From: Roseiarcus sp963765375
GTDB lineage: Bacteria; Pseudomonadota; Alphaproteobacteria; Rhizobiales; Beijerinckiaceae
Direction: 5' to 3'
Assembly: GCA_963765375.1 (NCBI GenBank)
Contig: CAVXVZ010000002.1
Span: 141,207-205,206 of the forward strand
DNA: 64,000 nt
The position numbers and the translations under genes were made by a program. Positions 55,781-64,000 of the stretch are shown one piece after another. The stretch's first letter is position 1, and the number at the start of each line of letters is the position of its first letter. A model generated the notes under the pieces. It did not search any database, had not been told where the DNA came from, and saw nothing but the letters and a program-made list of their open reading frames with translations.

Positions 55781-58412
55781 TGACGATCCTCAGCGGCACG
55801 ATGATCACCTTACGCGCAGGCTTATTATTCATCGCCCTGACGACCCCGTCGAGAGCCAGCGCGGCGGCCTCGATCCGCTTCTCGTCGGCGTCTCGCTCGA
55901 TCGTCAGCTCGCCGCGCTTCTTGCCGTTGACCTGAACGACGTAGGTGACGTGGTTCGAGACGAGCAGGCTGCGGTCGGCGACCGGCCACGGGCTCTGGGC
56001 GACGAAGCCCTTGTGGCCGAGCGCGTCCCAGCATTCTTCCGCAAGATGCGGCATCATGGGCGCGAAGCAATGGACAAGGATGTCGCCCGCCTCCGCGAAG
56101 GCGGCGCGCAGGTCGTCGCCGACCAACGGCTCCCCGATCGCTCCCACCGCCGCGGCGAGTTCGTTGGCGAGTTCGTAGATCACGGCGATGCAGACATTGA
56201 ACCGGAGACGCTCGATCTCGTCCTCGATCTTGGCCAGCGCCGCGTGGGCGATCCGGCGGATTCGGCGCGCCTCCTCGCCCCAGTTCGCCGGCGGCGCCGG
56301 ACGCTCGGGGCCGACGACGCGTTCAATTTGGCAAGTTAGGCGCCACAGCCGCTGGATCTGCTTGTACGCGCCCTGGACACCCGCTTCGGTCCAGATAACA
56401 TCGCGCTCGGGCGGCGAGTCCGACAGCATGAACCATCGCGCCGTGTCCGCGCCGTAGGTCGAGATGATCTCGTCCGGATCGACGGTGTTGCGCTTGGACT
56501 TCGACATCTTCTCGGTCGGCCCGATCTCGACCGGTTCGCCACCTTCCAGGAGAAAAGCGCGACGCCGATCCCCATCTCCTTCGACCCGAATCTCGGAGGG
56601 CGCGAGCCATTGCCCGCCCGTGTCGCGATAGGTCTCGTGCACCACCATGCCCTGGGTGAACAGGCCGGCGAAAGGCTCGTCGAGATCGAGATATCCGCAC
56701 TTGCGCATCGCGCGGGTGAAGAAGCGCGAGTAGAGAAGGTGCAGGATCGCGTGCTCGATGCCGCCGATGTACTGGTCCACCGCCAGCCAGTGATCAGCCA
56801 TCTTCGGATCGGTCGGCGCCGCCTCGTTGGCCGGATCGGCGAAGCGAACGAAGTACCACGACGAATCGACGAATGTGTCCATCGTGTCCGTCTCGCGCGT
56901 CGCCGGGGCGCCGCATTGCGGGCAGGCGACGTGCTTCCAGGTCGGATGACGATCCAGAGGATTGCCGGGCTGATCGAAGCTCACGTCCTCAGGCAGCTTG
57001 ACCGGCAGATCCGCGACCGGGACCGGCACGATTCCGCACGCCTGACAATGGATGATCGGGATCGGGCAACCCCAATAGCGCTGGCGCGACACGCCCCAGT
57101 CCCTGAGCTTATAATTGATCTGCCGCTTGGCCTGCGGCTGGCCGCCGATCGTGATCTGCTCCAGGCGGCGCGCGACTTCATCCTTCGCCTTCTCGACAGT
57201 CATGCCGTCGAGAAAGCGCGAATTGATCATCACCCCGTTGCCGTCATAGGCGATCCGGTCGATGGCGAAGCTCGCGGGGTCGAGCTCGGGCGGACAAACC
57301 ACCGGGGTCACGCCAAGGCCGTAGGCGCGGACAAAATCGAGATCGCGCTGGTCGTGGGCGGGGCAGCCAAAAATCGCGCCCGTGCCGTATTCCATCAGGA
57401 CGAAATTGGCGACATAGACCGGCAGGCGCCAGCCGGGATCGAACGGGTGCACGGCCTTGAGGCCGGTGTCATAGCCCCGCTTCTCCGCGGTCTCGATCGC
57501 CGCGACCGAGGTGCCGATTCTGCGGCTTTCCTCGATGAACGCAGCCAGCGCCGGGTCGCGCCTGGCCGCCGCGCCGGCCAACGGATGATCCGGCGCGATC
57601 GCCATGAATCTTGCCCCGAACAGCGTATCCGGGCGGGTGGTGTAGATCTCAAGCTCGTGCGTTCCCGGTTCGCCCGCGAGCGGACCGAGGGTTGCCGGAT
57701 CGACGGCGAAACGAATGAGAAGGCCCTCCGAGCGGCCGATCCAGTTGCGCTGCATGAGGCGCACCTTCTCGGGCCAGCGATCGAGCCGATCAAGGCTTGC
57801 GAGCAGATCGTCCGAATAGTCGGTGATCTTGAAGAACCATTGCGTGAGCTCCCGCTGCTCGACAATCGCCCCCGAACGCCAGCCGCGCCCGTCAATCACC
57901 TGCTCGTTGGCGAGCACCGTCTGATCGACCGGGTCCCAATTGACCTTCGACTTCTTGCGCGCGACCAGGCCCGCGTCGAGGAAGTCCAGAAACAGCTTCT
58001 GCTGATGCTTGTAATAGCTCGGATCGCAGGTCGCGATCTCGCGCGACCAGTCGAGCGAAAGGCCCATCGACTGCAACTGGGCTCGCATCGCCGCGATATT
58101 GGCGTAGGTCCATTCCGCCGGACTGGTGTTGTTCTGCATCGCAGCGTTTTCGGCGGGCAGCCCGAAAGCGTCCCAGCCCATCGGGTGAAGGACATTGAAC
58201 CCGCGCGCGCGCCGATAGCGCGCCACGACGTCGCCCATGGCGTAGTTGCGCACGTGGCCCATGTGGATGCGCCCCGACGGATACGGGAACATCTCAAGGA
58301 CGTAATATTTCGGCCGCGGATCGTCGTTAGCGGTCTTGAAGATTTGCGCGTCCGCCCACGCCCTTCGCCACTTGGCTTCGGATTCGCGCACGTTGTATCG
58401 TTCGGGCCGCAT
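55767..58412 (-). CDS. leuS: Leucyl-tRNA synthetase
   Basis: This class I synthetase of about 881 residues begins MRPERYNVRESEAKWRRAW at 58412 (another ATG at 58445 is possible). The HIGH-type motif is in PSGRIHMGHVRNYAMGD, KMSKS in TEKMSKSKRNTVDPDE. The editing domain between them is present (EIYTTRPDTLFGARFMAIAP with the Thr-rich region). WGCPIPIIHCQACG and the C-terminal anticodon and tail domains are complete. It charges tRNA-Leu. No frameshift is seen. Confidence 0.96.
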   Translation of the reverse strand: MRPERYNVRESEAKWRRAWADAQIFKTANDDPRPKYYVLEMFPYPSGRIHMGHVRNYAMGDVVARYRRARGFNVLHPMGWDAFGLPAENAAMQNNTSPAEWTYANIAAMRAQLQSMGLSLDWSREIATCDPSYYKHQQKLFLDFLDAGLVARKKSKVNWDPVDQTVLANEQVIDGRGWRSGAIVEQRELTQWFFKITDYSDDLLASLDRLDRWPEKVRLMQRNWIGRSEGLLIRFAVDPATLGPLAGEPGTHELEIYTTRPDTLFGARFMAIAPDHPLAGAAARRDPALAAFIEESRRIGTSVAAIETAEKRGYDTGLKAVHPFDPGWRLPVYVANFVLMEYGTGAIFGCPAHDQRDLDFVRAYGLGVTPVVCPPELDPASFAIDRIAYDGNGVMINSRFLDGMTVEKAKDEVARRLEQITIGGQPQAKRQINYKLRDWGVSRQRYWGCPIPIIHCQACGIVPVPVADLPVKLPEDVSFDQPGNPLDRHPTWKHVACPQCGAPATRETDTMDTFVDSSWYFVRFADPANEAAPTDPKMADHWLAVDQYIGGIEHAILHLLYSRFFTRAMRKCGYLDLDEPFAGLFTQGMVVHETYRDTGGQWLAPSEIRVEGDGDRRRAFLLEGGEPVEIGPTEKMSKSKRNTVDPDEIISTYGADTARWFMLSDSPPERDVIWTEAGVQGAYKQIQRLWRLTCQIERVVGPERPAPPANWGEEARRIRRIAHAALAKIEDEIERLRFNVCIAVIYELANELAAAVGAIGEPLVGDDLRAAFAEAGDILVHCFAPMMPHLAEECWDALGHKGFVAQSPWPVADRSLLVSNHVTYVVQVNGKKRGELTIERDADEKRIEAAALALDGVVRAMNNKPARKVIIVPLRIVNVVV

Positions 58413-58639
58413 TACCGGGCGTTCTCGCGGGACTATCGGGATCATGGCGTGCGGCGCGACAAAACACGATTTGCCGAGAGGGTCAAATGACCATGGCGAT
58501 TGACGGCAAGGACCGATTTTACGCCTTGACCGAGCGATTCCGCTGGCGGCAGGAGACTCCGTTTTGCGACAACCGCTAGTGATCGGGCCCGATGTCGGAG
58601 GCAAGGCGACGCGCTGACGGCGCGATACGTTTCCGGCCC

Positions 58640-59461
58640 TCACCCCCCGACCAACAGGCGCCGGGCCTGATCATAGACCGCCCGATCGCCGGCGGCGATG
58701 ATGCGCCCACCGGTGGCGGCGTCCTCGCCATCCCAGGTCGAGATGATGCCGCCCGCCCCTTCGATGATCGGCGTCAGTGCGACGACGTCATGCGGCTTGA
58801 GATTGGTTTCGATGACGAGGTCGATGAACCCCGCGGCGAGCGCGCAATAGGCGTAGCAGTCGCCGCCATAGCGGATCAGGCGGACCTCGTTTTCGACCCG
58901 GCCGTAGGCCGACCGGTCGGCCGCGTCGTGGATCAGTAGCGGGCTCGTCGTCATCAGCGTTGCTTTGCGCAAGCAGGAGCACGAGCGAACGCGCAGCGCC
59001 CGCGTCGTCCATTCGGACGGCGGCGCCTCGCCGCGGCGAGGTGCGAGCGTGCGCAGTTTCGCCCGTTTGCCGTCGCTGTAGAACCGCTCGCGGGTGAACG
59101 GTTGCGCCATCATCCCATAGACCGGCCGGCCCTGGTGCATGAGCCCGATCAGGGTGCCCCAGGTCGGCAGCCCGGATATGAAGCTTTTCGTGCCGTCGAT
59201 CGGATCGAGCACCCAGACATATTCCGCCTCGGGGCGATCGCGCCCGTATTCCTCTCCGATCACGCCATGGTCGGGGAAGGTCTGCGCAATCAGCCGCCTC
59301 ATCGCCGCCTCGGCGCCCCGGTCGGCCTCGGTGACCGGATCGAAGACGCCGCCGCGCGATTTGTCCTCCGCGCCGATCGCGCTGCGAAAAAAAGGGAGAA
59401 TCACTTCGCCCGACACTTGCGCGAGCCGGTCGACGAAGGCGGCGAAGTCGACGGCGGTCAT
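58640..59461 (-). CDS. hisN: Inositol-monophosphatase-family phosphatase, probably histidinol-phosphatase HisN
   Basis: This 273-residue Mg-dependent phosphatase begins MTAVDFAAFVDRLAQVSGEV. The metal sites are FDPVTEADRGAEAAMR, VIGEEYG, WVLDPIDGTKSFISG and the late NLKPHDVVALTPIIEGAGG. GGDCYAYCALAAGFIDLVIE is the HisN-type version of the substrate loop. It would remove phosphate from histidinol phosphate in histidine synthesis; inositol phosphate is the alternative substrate. The start at 59461 is chosen over one 15 codons upstream. Confidence 0.88.
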   Translation of the reverse strand: MTAVDFAAFVDRLAQVSGEVILPFFRSAIGAEDKSRGGVFDPVTEADRGAEAAMRRLIAQTFPDHGVIGEEYGRDRPEAEYVWVLDPIDGTKSFISGLPTWGTLIGLMHQGRPVYGMMAQPFTRERFYSDGKRAKLRTLAPRRGEAPPSEWTTRALRVRSCSCLRKATLMTTSPLLIHDAADRSAYGRVENEVRLIRYGGDCYAYCALAAGFIDLVIETNLKPHDVVALTPIIEGAGGIISTWDGEDAATGGRIIAAGDRAVYDQARRLLVGG

Positions 59462-59677
59462 GCAAAATCCCCACAAGTGCGCTAAAGGGTCATGCTCAGT
59501 GCGCATATCTGCTATCTCAACACGTGGGAGCTTGGCCCCCGCCGAAATAGCCTATATCGTTATAGGCCGTTGTTATAATGAAATTTATTGGCGTTTCGAC
59601 GCCACCGGCGGGCCGGAACCGGATTGCAACACTTCCCTGAATTCAGTGGGCGGGCGCCCATCCGATGAAGAAAAGTC

Positions 59678-59706
59678 TTGCAACCGAGGCAGCCAGCGAC
59701 GATATT
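59678..59706 (+). promoter_or_regulatory. Candidate promoter of the small RNA
   Basis: TTGCAA (59678-59683) and GATATT (59701-59706) are separated by 17 bases, each matching four of six sigma-70 positions. A start near 59713 would give an RNA of about 88 bases ending at the terminator. Confidence 0.45.
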
Positions 59707-59712
59707 GTTGCG

Positions 59713-59800
59713 GTGCGGCATGACCTGCCGCATATGCCCTCCTTGGGCGTTTCCTCCCTAGACTCAGGGCCGCCATGGCGACATGGCGGCCTCCTTTTTT
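59713..59800 (+). ncRNA. Candidate small RNA with CCUCC-rich loop and strong terminator, MmgR/alpha-r8-like
   Basis: The 425-base gap between hisN and the N-formylglutamate amidohydrolase gene has no ORF but ends in a near-ideal terminator. Upstream lies CCCTCCTTGGGCG and then TTTCCTCCCT (59750-59759), an anti-ribosome-site-like unpaired motif. As I recall it, the alpha-r8 (MmgR) small RNA family of rhizobia has the same 10-base motif placed just before the terminator hairpin. Such RNAs act on mRNA ribosome sites with Hfq. The 5' end is estimated from the promoter. Confidence 0.6.
59768..59800 (+). terminator. Rho-independent terminator of the small RNA
   Basis: GGCCGCCATG, loop GCGA and CATGGCGGCC form a perfect 10-bp stem, followed by TCC and six T. 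This is the strongest intrinsic terminator seen in the window. Confidence 0.88.
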
Positions 59801-59887
59801 GACCCGGCCCTAGGGTCGGGTCATTGTGCGCTGCATTAGAAGGACGTTGCACTGCAGGATGGCCTTGGGCCTCCTCCCGGGTCCCTT

Positions 59888-60778
59888 TCATTCGGCGGCG
59901 AGCCGGCCCACGTCTGTTTCCCCCCCGAACTCCTGCGCCAACGCCTTCGCCGCCTCGAACAGATCTTCTCTCAGACCAGTCCATTTCTCGGTCCTGACGA
60001 TCCGGCGCTCGTCGAGATAGAGCGACCGCGCGATCTCGATCTGAACCGCATGCGCGCCGTCCGCAGGCGCGCCGAAATGCTCGGTGATGAACCCGCCGGC
60101 GAACGGCTTGTTGCGGCGCACCCGGTAACCGGCGCCCTTCAGACTCGCCTCGAGAGCCTCGACGACCCGGGGCGCCGCGCTCGCGCCGTAGCGGTCGCCG
60201 AGCACGACGTCGAGTCCGCTGACATCGGCGGCATTCGAGGGCATCGAGTGGCAGTCGAGCAGCACCGCGACCCCGAACCATGCGCGGGCGCGTTCCATCA
60301 GGGCCTTCAGTTGGGCGTGATAGGGCCGGTAGAGGGTTTCGATGCGGCTCAAACCGTCGGCGACGGAGATCGGTTTCTTGTAGATCGGCTGGGCGTCGCC
60401 GACCACTCGCGGAATGGTGCCGAGGCCGACCGCGACCCTGAGCGAGCGGGTGTTGGCGAACTCGGGCAGGCGGCCGTCGAAGACCTGCGGGTCGAGCTCG
60501 TAAGGCTCCCGGTTCACGTCGAGATAGGCACGCGGAAAGAGCGCCCGCACCAGTGGCGCGCCGAGCGCGACGCACGGCAAGAACAGCTCGTCGACGAAGG
60601 CGTCTTCCGAGCGACGAAGCGTCAGCGGATCGAGCCGGGAGGCGGCGAGGAAGCGCGGTGGGTAGGTCGAGCCGGAATGGGGCGAACTGAAGACGAGCGG
60701 CGTAGCCAACCGGCCCGGCTCGATCGTCTCGAACGGACGATCGAAGTCCTTGATTGCAATCCGCTCGACCTGTTCCAT
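59888..60778 (-). CDS. N-formylglutamate amidohydrolase
   Basis: This 296-residue metal-dependent hydrolase has LVFSSPHSGSTYPPRFLAAS at the start of the fold, LRRSEDAFVDELF, RAYLDVNREPYELDP, VLLDCHSMPSN with metal ligands, and TEHFGAPADGAHAVQIEIAR. It releases formate and glutamate at the end of one histidine breakdown route. It is divergent from cpdR, an arrangement I know from rhizobia, and no other hut gene is near. The start MEQVERIAIKDF at 60778 is normal. Confidence 0.88.
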   Translation of the reverse strand: MEQVERIAIKDFDRPFETIEPGRLATPLVFSSPHSGSTYPPRFLAASRLDPLTLRRSEDAFVDELFLPCVALGAPLVRALFPRAYLDVNREPYELDPQVFDGRLPEFANTRSLRVAVGLGTIPRVVGDAQPIYKKPISVADGLSRIETLYRPYHAQLKALMERARAWFGVAVLLDCHSMPSNAADVSGLDVVLGDRYGASAAPRVVEALEASLKGAGYRVRRNKPFAGGFITEHFGAPADGAHAVQIEIARSLYLDERRIVRTEKWTGLREDLFEAAKALAQEFGGETDVGRLAAE

Positions 60779-60922
60779 CGGCCCTCCGACAAGCGCTTGC
60801 TCCGAGCGCGCGGTTCGGCTTTATCATAGCGCTGAATGGCGGCGCGACGCGAGCCTCGCACGCCGGTTCAAGAAATCTTTACTGGGGCGCCGCAAAGTTG
60901 CAAGCCTAGCCAGAGGACAGTC

Positions 60923-61306
60923 ATGCACACGCCGGTCGAGATTTCCGCGAAGATTCTGCTTGCGGAGGACGATAACGACATGCGCCGCTTCCTCGTCAAG
61001 GCGCTGCAGAACGCGGGCTATGCCGTCACCTCTTTCGACAATGGGCTCTCTGCTTACGATCGGCTGCGCGAGGAGCCGTTCGAGCTCCTGTTGACCGACA
61101 TTGTCATGCCGGAGATGGACGGCATCGAGCTCGCCCGCCGCGCAACCGAACTCGACCCGGAAATCAAGGTCATGTTCATCACTGGCTTCGCGGCGGTGGC
61201 GCTCAACCCGGGCAATGGGGCGCCGAAGGACGCTCGCATCCTGTCGAAGCCCTTTCATCTTCGTGATCTGGTGAACGAAGTGGAGCGCCTGTTGCGGGCG
61301 GCTTGA
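60923..61306 (+). CDS. cpdR: CpdR-type single-domain response regulator
   Basis: This 127-residue receiver has no output domain. The acidic pocket is LLAEDDNDMRRFL, the phospho-acceptor Asp is in LLLTDIVMPEMDGIEL, the Thr/Ser switch in VMFITGFAAVAL and the Lys in LSKPFHLRDLV. KILLAEDDNDMRRFLVKAL and the FAAVALNP loop match CpdR, which controls ClpXP-dependent breakdown of cell-cycle proteins such as CtrA and PdeA in Caulobacter and rhizobia. ATG 60923 follows AGAGGAC. Confidence 0.9.
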   Translation: MHTPVEISAKILLAEDDNDMRRFLVKALQNAGYAVTSFDNGLSAYDRLREEPFELLLTDIVMPEMDGIELARRATELDPEIKVMFITGFAAVALNPGNGAPKDARILSKPFHLRDLVNEVERLLRAA

Positions 61307-61336
61307 GGGCCGTGCGCGGTGGAAGGGCGTAAGCCC

Positions 61337-62110
61337 ATGCACGTGCTTGCGGTTTTCATCGCGGCGCTCTGGGCGGGGCTCGTCGCTCCCGCACTGGCCG
61401 ACGGCTCGCGCCTTGACGCCATCCTCGCGCGCCAGGTGCTGCGGGTCGGCACGACCGGCGACTATCGGCCATTCACCGCAATCGACAAGGGAACCGGGGA
61501 ATATTCCGGCTTCGACATCGACATGGCGCGGGCGTTGGCCAACGCTCTCGGGGTCTCTATCGCGTTCACGCCCATGACCTGGAGCGGCCTGGCCAAGGGG
61601 CTCGCGGAGGGCGACTTCGACATCGCCATGGGCGGGGTGTCAGTGACGCTGGATCGGCAGAAGGTCGGCTTCTTCTCAAATCCCTACATGCGCGACGGCA
61701 AGACGCCGATCGCGCGCTGCTCGGATCAGGCGAAGTTTCAGACCTTGGCCGACATCGACCGCCCCGGCGTCAAGGTAATCGCCAATCCCGGCGGGACCAA
61801 CGAACGCTTCGACCGCGCGCGCCTGCGCGCGGCCGACATCGTCGTTTATCCAGACAATCTCACGATATTCGACCAATTGGCCTCAGGTCGCGCCGATCTC
61901 ATGATCACCGACGCTTCGGAAGCCCGGTTGCAGGCGAAGCTGCACCTCGGCGTGCTTTGCGCCATCCATCCCGATCAGCCGTTCGATTTCGCCGAGAAGG
62001 CATATTGGATGCCCCCCGACCCGGCCTTGAAGGCCTTCGTCGACCAGTGGCTGCATCTGGCGAAGGAAAACGGCGAATTCGACGCGCTTTATACAAAGTG
62101 GTTCCGCTGA
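61337..62110 (+). CDS. Periplasmic PheC-like protein (cyclohexadienyl dehydratase / amino acid binding)
   Basis: This 257-residue protein has a signal peptide (HVLAVFIAALWAGLVAPALA) and a family-3 solute-binding fold starting LRVGTTGDYRPFTAIDKGTG. The TTGDYRPF start, GFDIDMARALANALG, MGGVSVTLDRQKVGFFSNPY and GGTNERFDR are those of PheC cyclohexadienyl dehydratases, enzymes derived from binding proteins that make phenylpyruvate or phenylalanine. No ABC permease is adjacent, which favours the enzyme role. It follows cpdR after 30 bp. Confidence 0.82.
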   Translation: MHVLAVFIAALWAGLVAPALADGSRLDAILARQVLRVGTTGDYRPFTAIDKGTGEYSGFDIDMARALANALGVSIAFTPMTWSGLAKGLAEGDFDIAMGGVSVTLDRQKVGFFSNPYMRDGKTPIARCSDQAKFQTLADIDRPGVKVIANPGGTNERFDRARLRAADIVVYPDNLTIFDQLASGRADLMITDASEARLQAKLHLGVLCAIHPDQPFDFAEKAYWMPPDPALKAFVDQWLHLAKENGEFDALYTKWFR

Positions 62111-62194
62111 CCGGCGTTTTCATTGACCCAGTGATTCCGCAACCGACTTCGGGCGGCCGGTGGGCCGCCCGAAACTGCAAAGTCGGCAAGCGCG

Positions 62195-62638
62195 TCAATG
62201 ATACCAGTGGACGGAGCAGGAGCCGTAGTTCGGGAAGCAATAGAACGGATAGGCGGCGAGCGAGCCCAAGTCGGCGACGCCGCCAGTTAGGCCGGTAGCG
62301 GCGGCCGCCACGGGGTTCCTCTCGTAAGCGACGTAGCGATGCCCATTCCGCCACGCAAAATGGCGCGTGTAATGATGGGCATAGTGGCTCACGTAACGAT
62401 GCTCAGCCGCCGTCGCCCCGTTCTGCGGAGCCTCGGCCCAGCCCGGCGTCGGCGCCGGCTCGCTTAGCGACGGCGCGGCGGCGGTCGGCGCTGGCGTGCC
62501 GGACGCGGGCGCCGACACGCTCGGCGTCGGCGCGGGCTCCGCTGAAGTGTCCGCGCGCGCCGCGGAAAGAGGAGCCAACGAAAGAAAAGACGCCGCGCCG
62601 AGCGCGATTGCCGAAACCCGAAGGACGCTATGGGTCAT
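62195..62638 (-). CDS. Small exported Pro/Ala-rich protein
   Basis: This 148-residue protein has a signal peptide (SVLRVSAIALGAASFLSLAP to ARA). A low-complexity region of Pro, Ala, Ser and Thr follows (residues about 30-70). Next is HRYVSHYAHHYTRHFAWRNG, unusually rich in His and aromatic residues, and a C-terminus ending in CFPNYGSCSVHWYH. I do not recognise a family with known function. The His cluster might bind metal. The start MTHSVLRVS is preceded by GGAGG. Confidence 0.7.
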   Translation of the reverse strand: MTHSVLRVSAIALGAASFLSLAPLSAARADTSAEPAPTPSVSAPASGTPAPTAAAPSLSEPAPTPGWAEAPQNGATAAEHRYVSHYAHHYTRHFAWRNGHRYVAYERNPVAAAATGLTGGVADLGSLAAYPFYCFPNYGSCSVHWYH

Positions 62639-62850
62639 GGAGACCTCCCGTTTGATGTGCGGCGCGCGCCGCGGGGACGCCGTCGCCTGACCACCAACGC
62701 ACAATCCGATCAAACGGTTCCCCGCGCAGACGCTTCGCGGATGTTGCCGATTTTCTCGGAGACCCCAAGGATTCGGCGGCCCAGCGCCGCCGCACGCACC
62801 CTCTCTGCGGCAAAAATGACTCTCGTACGCGAGCACCCGATCAAAACAAT

Positions 62851-62878
62851 ATCGGGCGGACCAATCGGACCGCCCGAT
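62851..62878. other. Hairpin in the gap before IS630
   Basis: ATCGGGCGG and CCGCCCGAT form a 9-bp stem with a 10-base loop that can close further by CC/GG. On the minus strand a weak T-rich tail (ATTGTTTTG) follows. The rest of the gap 62639-62990 shows no gene. Confidence 0.5.
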
Positions 62879-62990
62879 GTCGCCATTTTGCGCGAGGCAG
62901 CCCTATAGTGCATCGGACGGTCAGATTGAATTGTCGGGGATTCCCGCGGGGACGAGAATGTGATTCACTTCCGGTTGGAGGTGATTTGCG

Positions 62991-63922
62991 ATGCCGAAGC
63001 CCTATTCGCTTGATCTTCGCGAGCGTGTGGCGAGTTACGTCGAGGCCGGGCATTCGCGGCGGGCGACGGCGGCCCATTTAGGGTGTCGCCCTCGTTTGTG
63101 ATCAATTTGATGACGGCCTTTCGCGAGCGCGGCACGGTTGCGCCCAAGGCGCTCGGCGGCTGGCGACATAGCAAACTCGACCCGCACCGCGTCTTCATCC
63201 TGCGCCGGGTGGCGGAGAAGGACGACATCAGCATGCCGGAGTTGGCCGGCGAACTCCAAGCCGCCAGCGGAGTGAAAGCCGACCCCGCCTCGCTGTCGCG
63301 CTGGCTGATCCGCAACGGCCTGAGCTTTAAAAAAAAGCCTTCAGGCCAGCGAATGCGATCGGCCCGACGTGCGCCAGGCGCGCGAGGCCTGGAAGGCTGA
63401 ACGACAGCCCGAGATGCGAACCGAGCCGCATAGGCTCGTCCTCATCGACGAAACGGGGACCAACACGAAGATGACTCGCGCGCGCGGACGCTGCGATAAG
63501 GGCAAGCGCCTTCGCGCCAAGGCCCCTTTGGCCATTGGAAGACCCAGACTTTCGTCGCCGGACTGCCCTGACCGCGCCATGGGTCATCGACGCGCCGATG
63601 GACCGGGCAATCTTCGAGACCTACGTGCGCACCCAGCTCGTCCCGACGCTGCAAGAGGGCGACGTCGTCATCTTGGACAATCTGCCCGCCCACAAAAGCC
63701 CGGCCGCCGAACAAGCCATCCGCGAGCGAGGCGCTTGGCTGCTGTTTCTGCCGCCCTATAGCCCCGACCTCAATCCGATCGAAATGGCCTTCGCCAAACT
63801 CAAGGCGCATCTCCGCGCCATGGCCATTCGCACCATCGACGGCGATCGGGCAAATCTGCGATCTCTTCATCCCAGAGGAATGTGCAAACTACTTCGAAGC
63901 CGCAGGGTATGGATTCAAATGA
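62991..63922 (+). pseudogene. IS630-family transposase, multiply frameshifted
   Basis: The start MPKPYSLDLRERVASYVEAG is the IS630 helix-turn-helix N-terminus. It loses frame near 63083, continues as SPSFVINLMTAFRERGTVAP and SMPELAGELQAASGVK, shifts near 63335 and then shows the DDE core in pieces: RLVLIDETGTNTKMTRARG (first Asp), DVVILDNLPAHKSPAAEQ (second Asp) and LPPYSPDLNPIEMAFAKLK (Glu). A further shift near 63845 gives the family end CDLFIPEECANYFEAAGY, with stop at 63920-63922. At least three indels make it inactive as written. The element ends were not located. Confidence 0.85.
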
Positions 63923-63952
63923 GCGCCCGATTCTCTAAATATCTGATTTTAT

Positions 63953-64000
63953 TGGTGAGCGCGGTGGGAATCGAACCCACGACCCTCTGATTAAAAGTCA
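63953..64000 (-). tRNA. tRNA-Lys(UUU), 3' part only
   Basis: Read on the minus strand the visible part is the anticodon arm TGA-CTTTTAA-TCA (anticodon TTT), the variable loop GAGGGTCG and the T arm GTGGGTTCGAATCCCAC. The acceptor strand and an encoded CCA at 63953-63955 follow. The 5' half lies beyond the right edge. It is 30 bp from the IS630 remnant. Confidence 0.93.

Noticed and set aside
56610..58490. A 626-codon open frame opposite leuS
   Set aside because: leuS is certain from HIGH and KMSKS motifs; the antisense frame has no family features.
62851..62878. Hairpin as terminator or IS630 end
   Set aside because: The T-rich tail is weak and points to the minus strand where no gene ends; no matching inverted repeat was found past the transposase.

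Overview
The window is GC-rich and densely coded, and reads as chromosome of an alphaproteobacterium, most likely of the Hyphomicrobiales (Rhizobiales). Supporting signs are a CpdR-type single-domain response regulator beside an N-formylglutamate amidohydrolase, a DUF2852 protein, a Zur-znuACB zinc locus, a CyaC-like redox cyclase, a PEP-CTERM protein and a PQQ dehydrogenase. A perfect 16-bp parS site (44512-44527) suggests the origin-proximal part of a chromosome.

Layout. 1-12.7 kb: a 5'-truncated PQQ dehydrogenase, then an unusual acyl-transfer locus with two divergent arms. The left arm is an ACP and an MBOAT acyltransferase. The right arm is an FkbH-like HAD protein, an ACP, a second MBOAT and a VOC protein, followed by a convergent membrane-anchored SGNH-like protein. 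The left MBOAT is split by an ISAs1-family element that carries a nested IS1595-family element; a second, inverted IS1595 copy separates the MBOAT from its ACP. 13-19 kb: c-type cytochromes, a GT4 glycosyltransferase and UDP-glucose dehydrogenase (polysaccharide), thrB and rnhA. 19-25 kb: a FeeM/LuxI-like acyl synthase, a second ISAs1 copy, a GGDEF-EAL protein, and a RAYT transposase framed by inverted repeats. 25-31 kb: tlpA, argH, zur/znuACB and a linear-amide hydrolase. 32-37 kb: a multi-PAS hybrid kinase and a membrane cyclase with a 2Fe-2S domain. 37-44 kb: OsmC, a PIN/Phd toxin-antitoxin pair, GNAT, a long basic amino acid decarboxylase, a pta remnant with ackA, and a PEP-CTERM protein. 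44-55 kb: parS with a tandem-repeat block, a GT-C-like membrane protein, a lytic transglycosylase, an amidase and a complete peptide-type ABC transporter. 55-64 kb: lptE, leuS, hisN-like, a candidate small RNA, N-formylglutamate amidohydrolase, cpdR, a PheC-like protein, a broken IS630 element and the 3' part of tRNA-Lys(UUU).

How the genes may work together. The 1.5-12.7 kb locus has the same classes of part as the Dlt system: a carrier, an MBOAT and an SGNH membrane protein. An FkbH-like enzyme is present where DltA would be. This suggests transfer of a carrier-bound acyl group, possibly glyceryl, to a surface polymer. Nearby ugd and GT4 genes fit polysaccharide synthesis.

Caution. Many conserved genes carry one-base indels (positions given per gene), densest at 8.2-10.4 kb. 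At several, removing or adding one base restores a family-typical sequence. These may be sequencing errors or recent pseudogenes; the sequence alone cannot decide.
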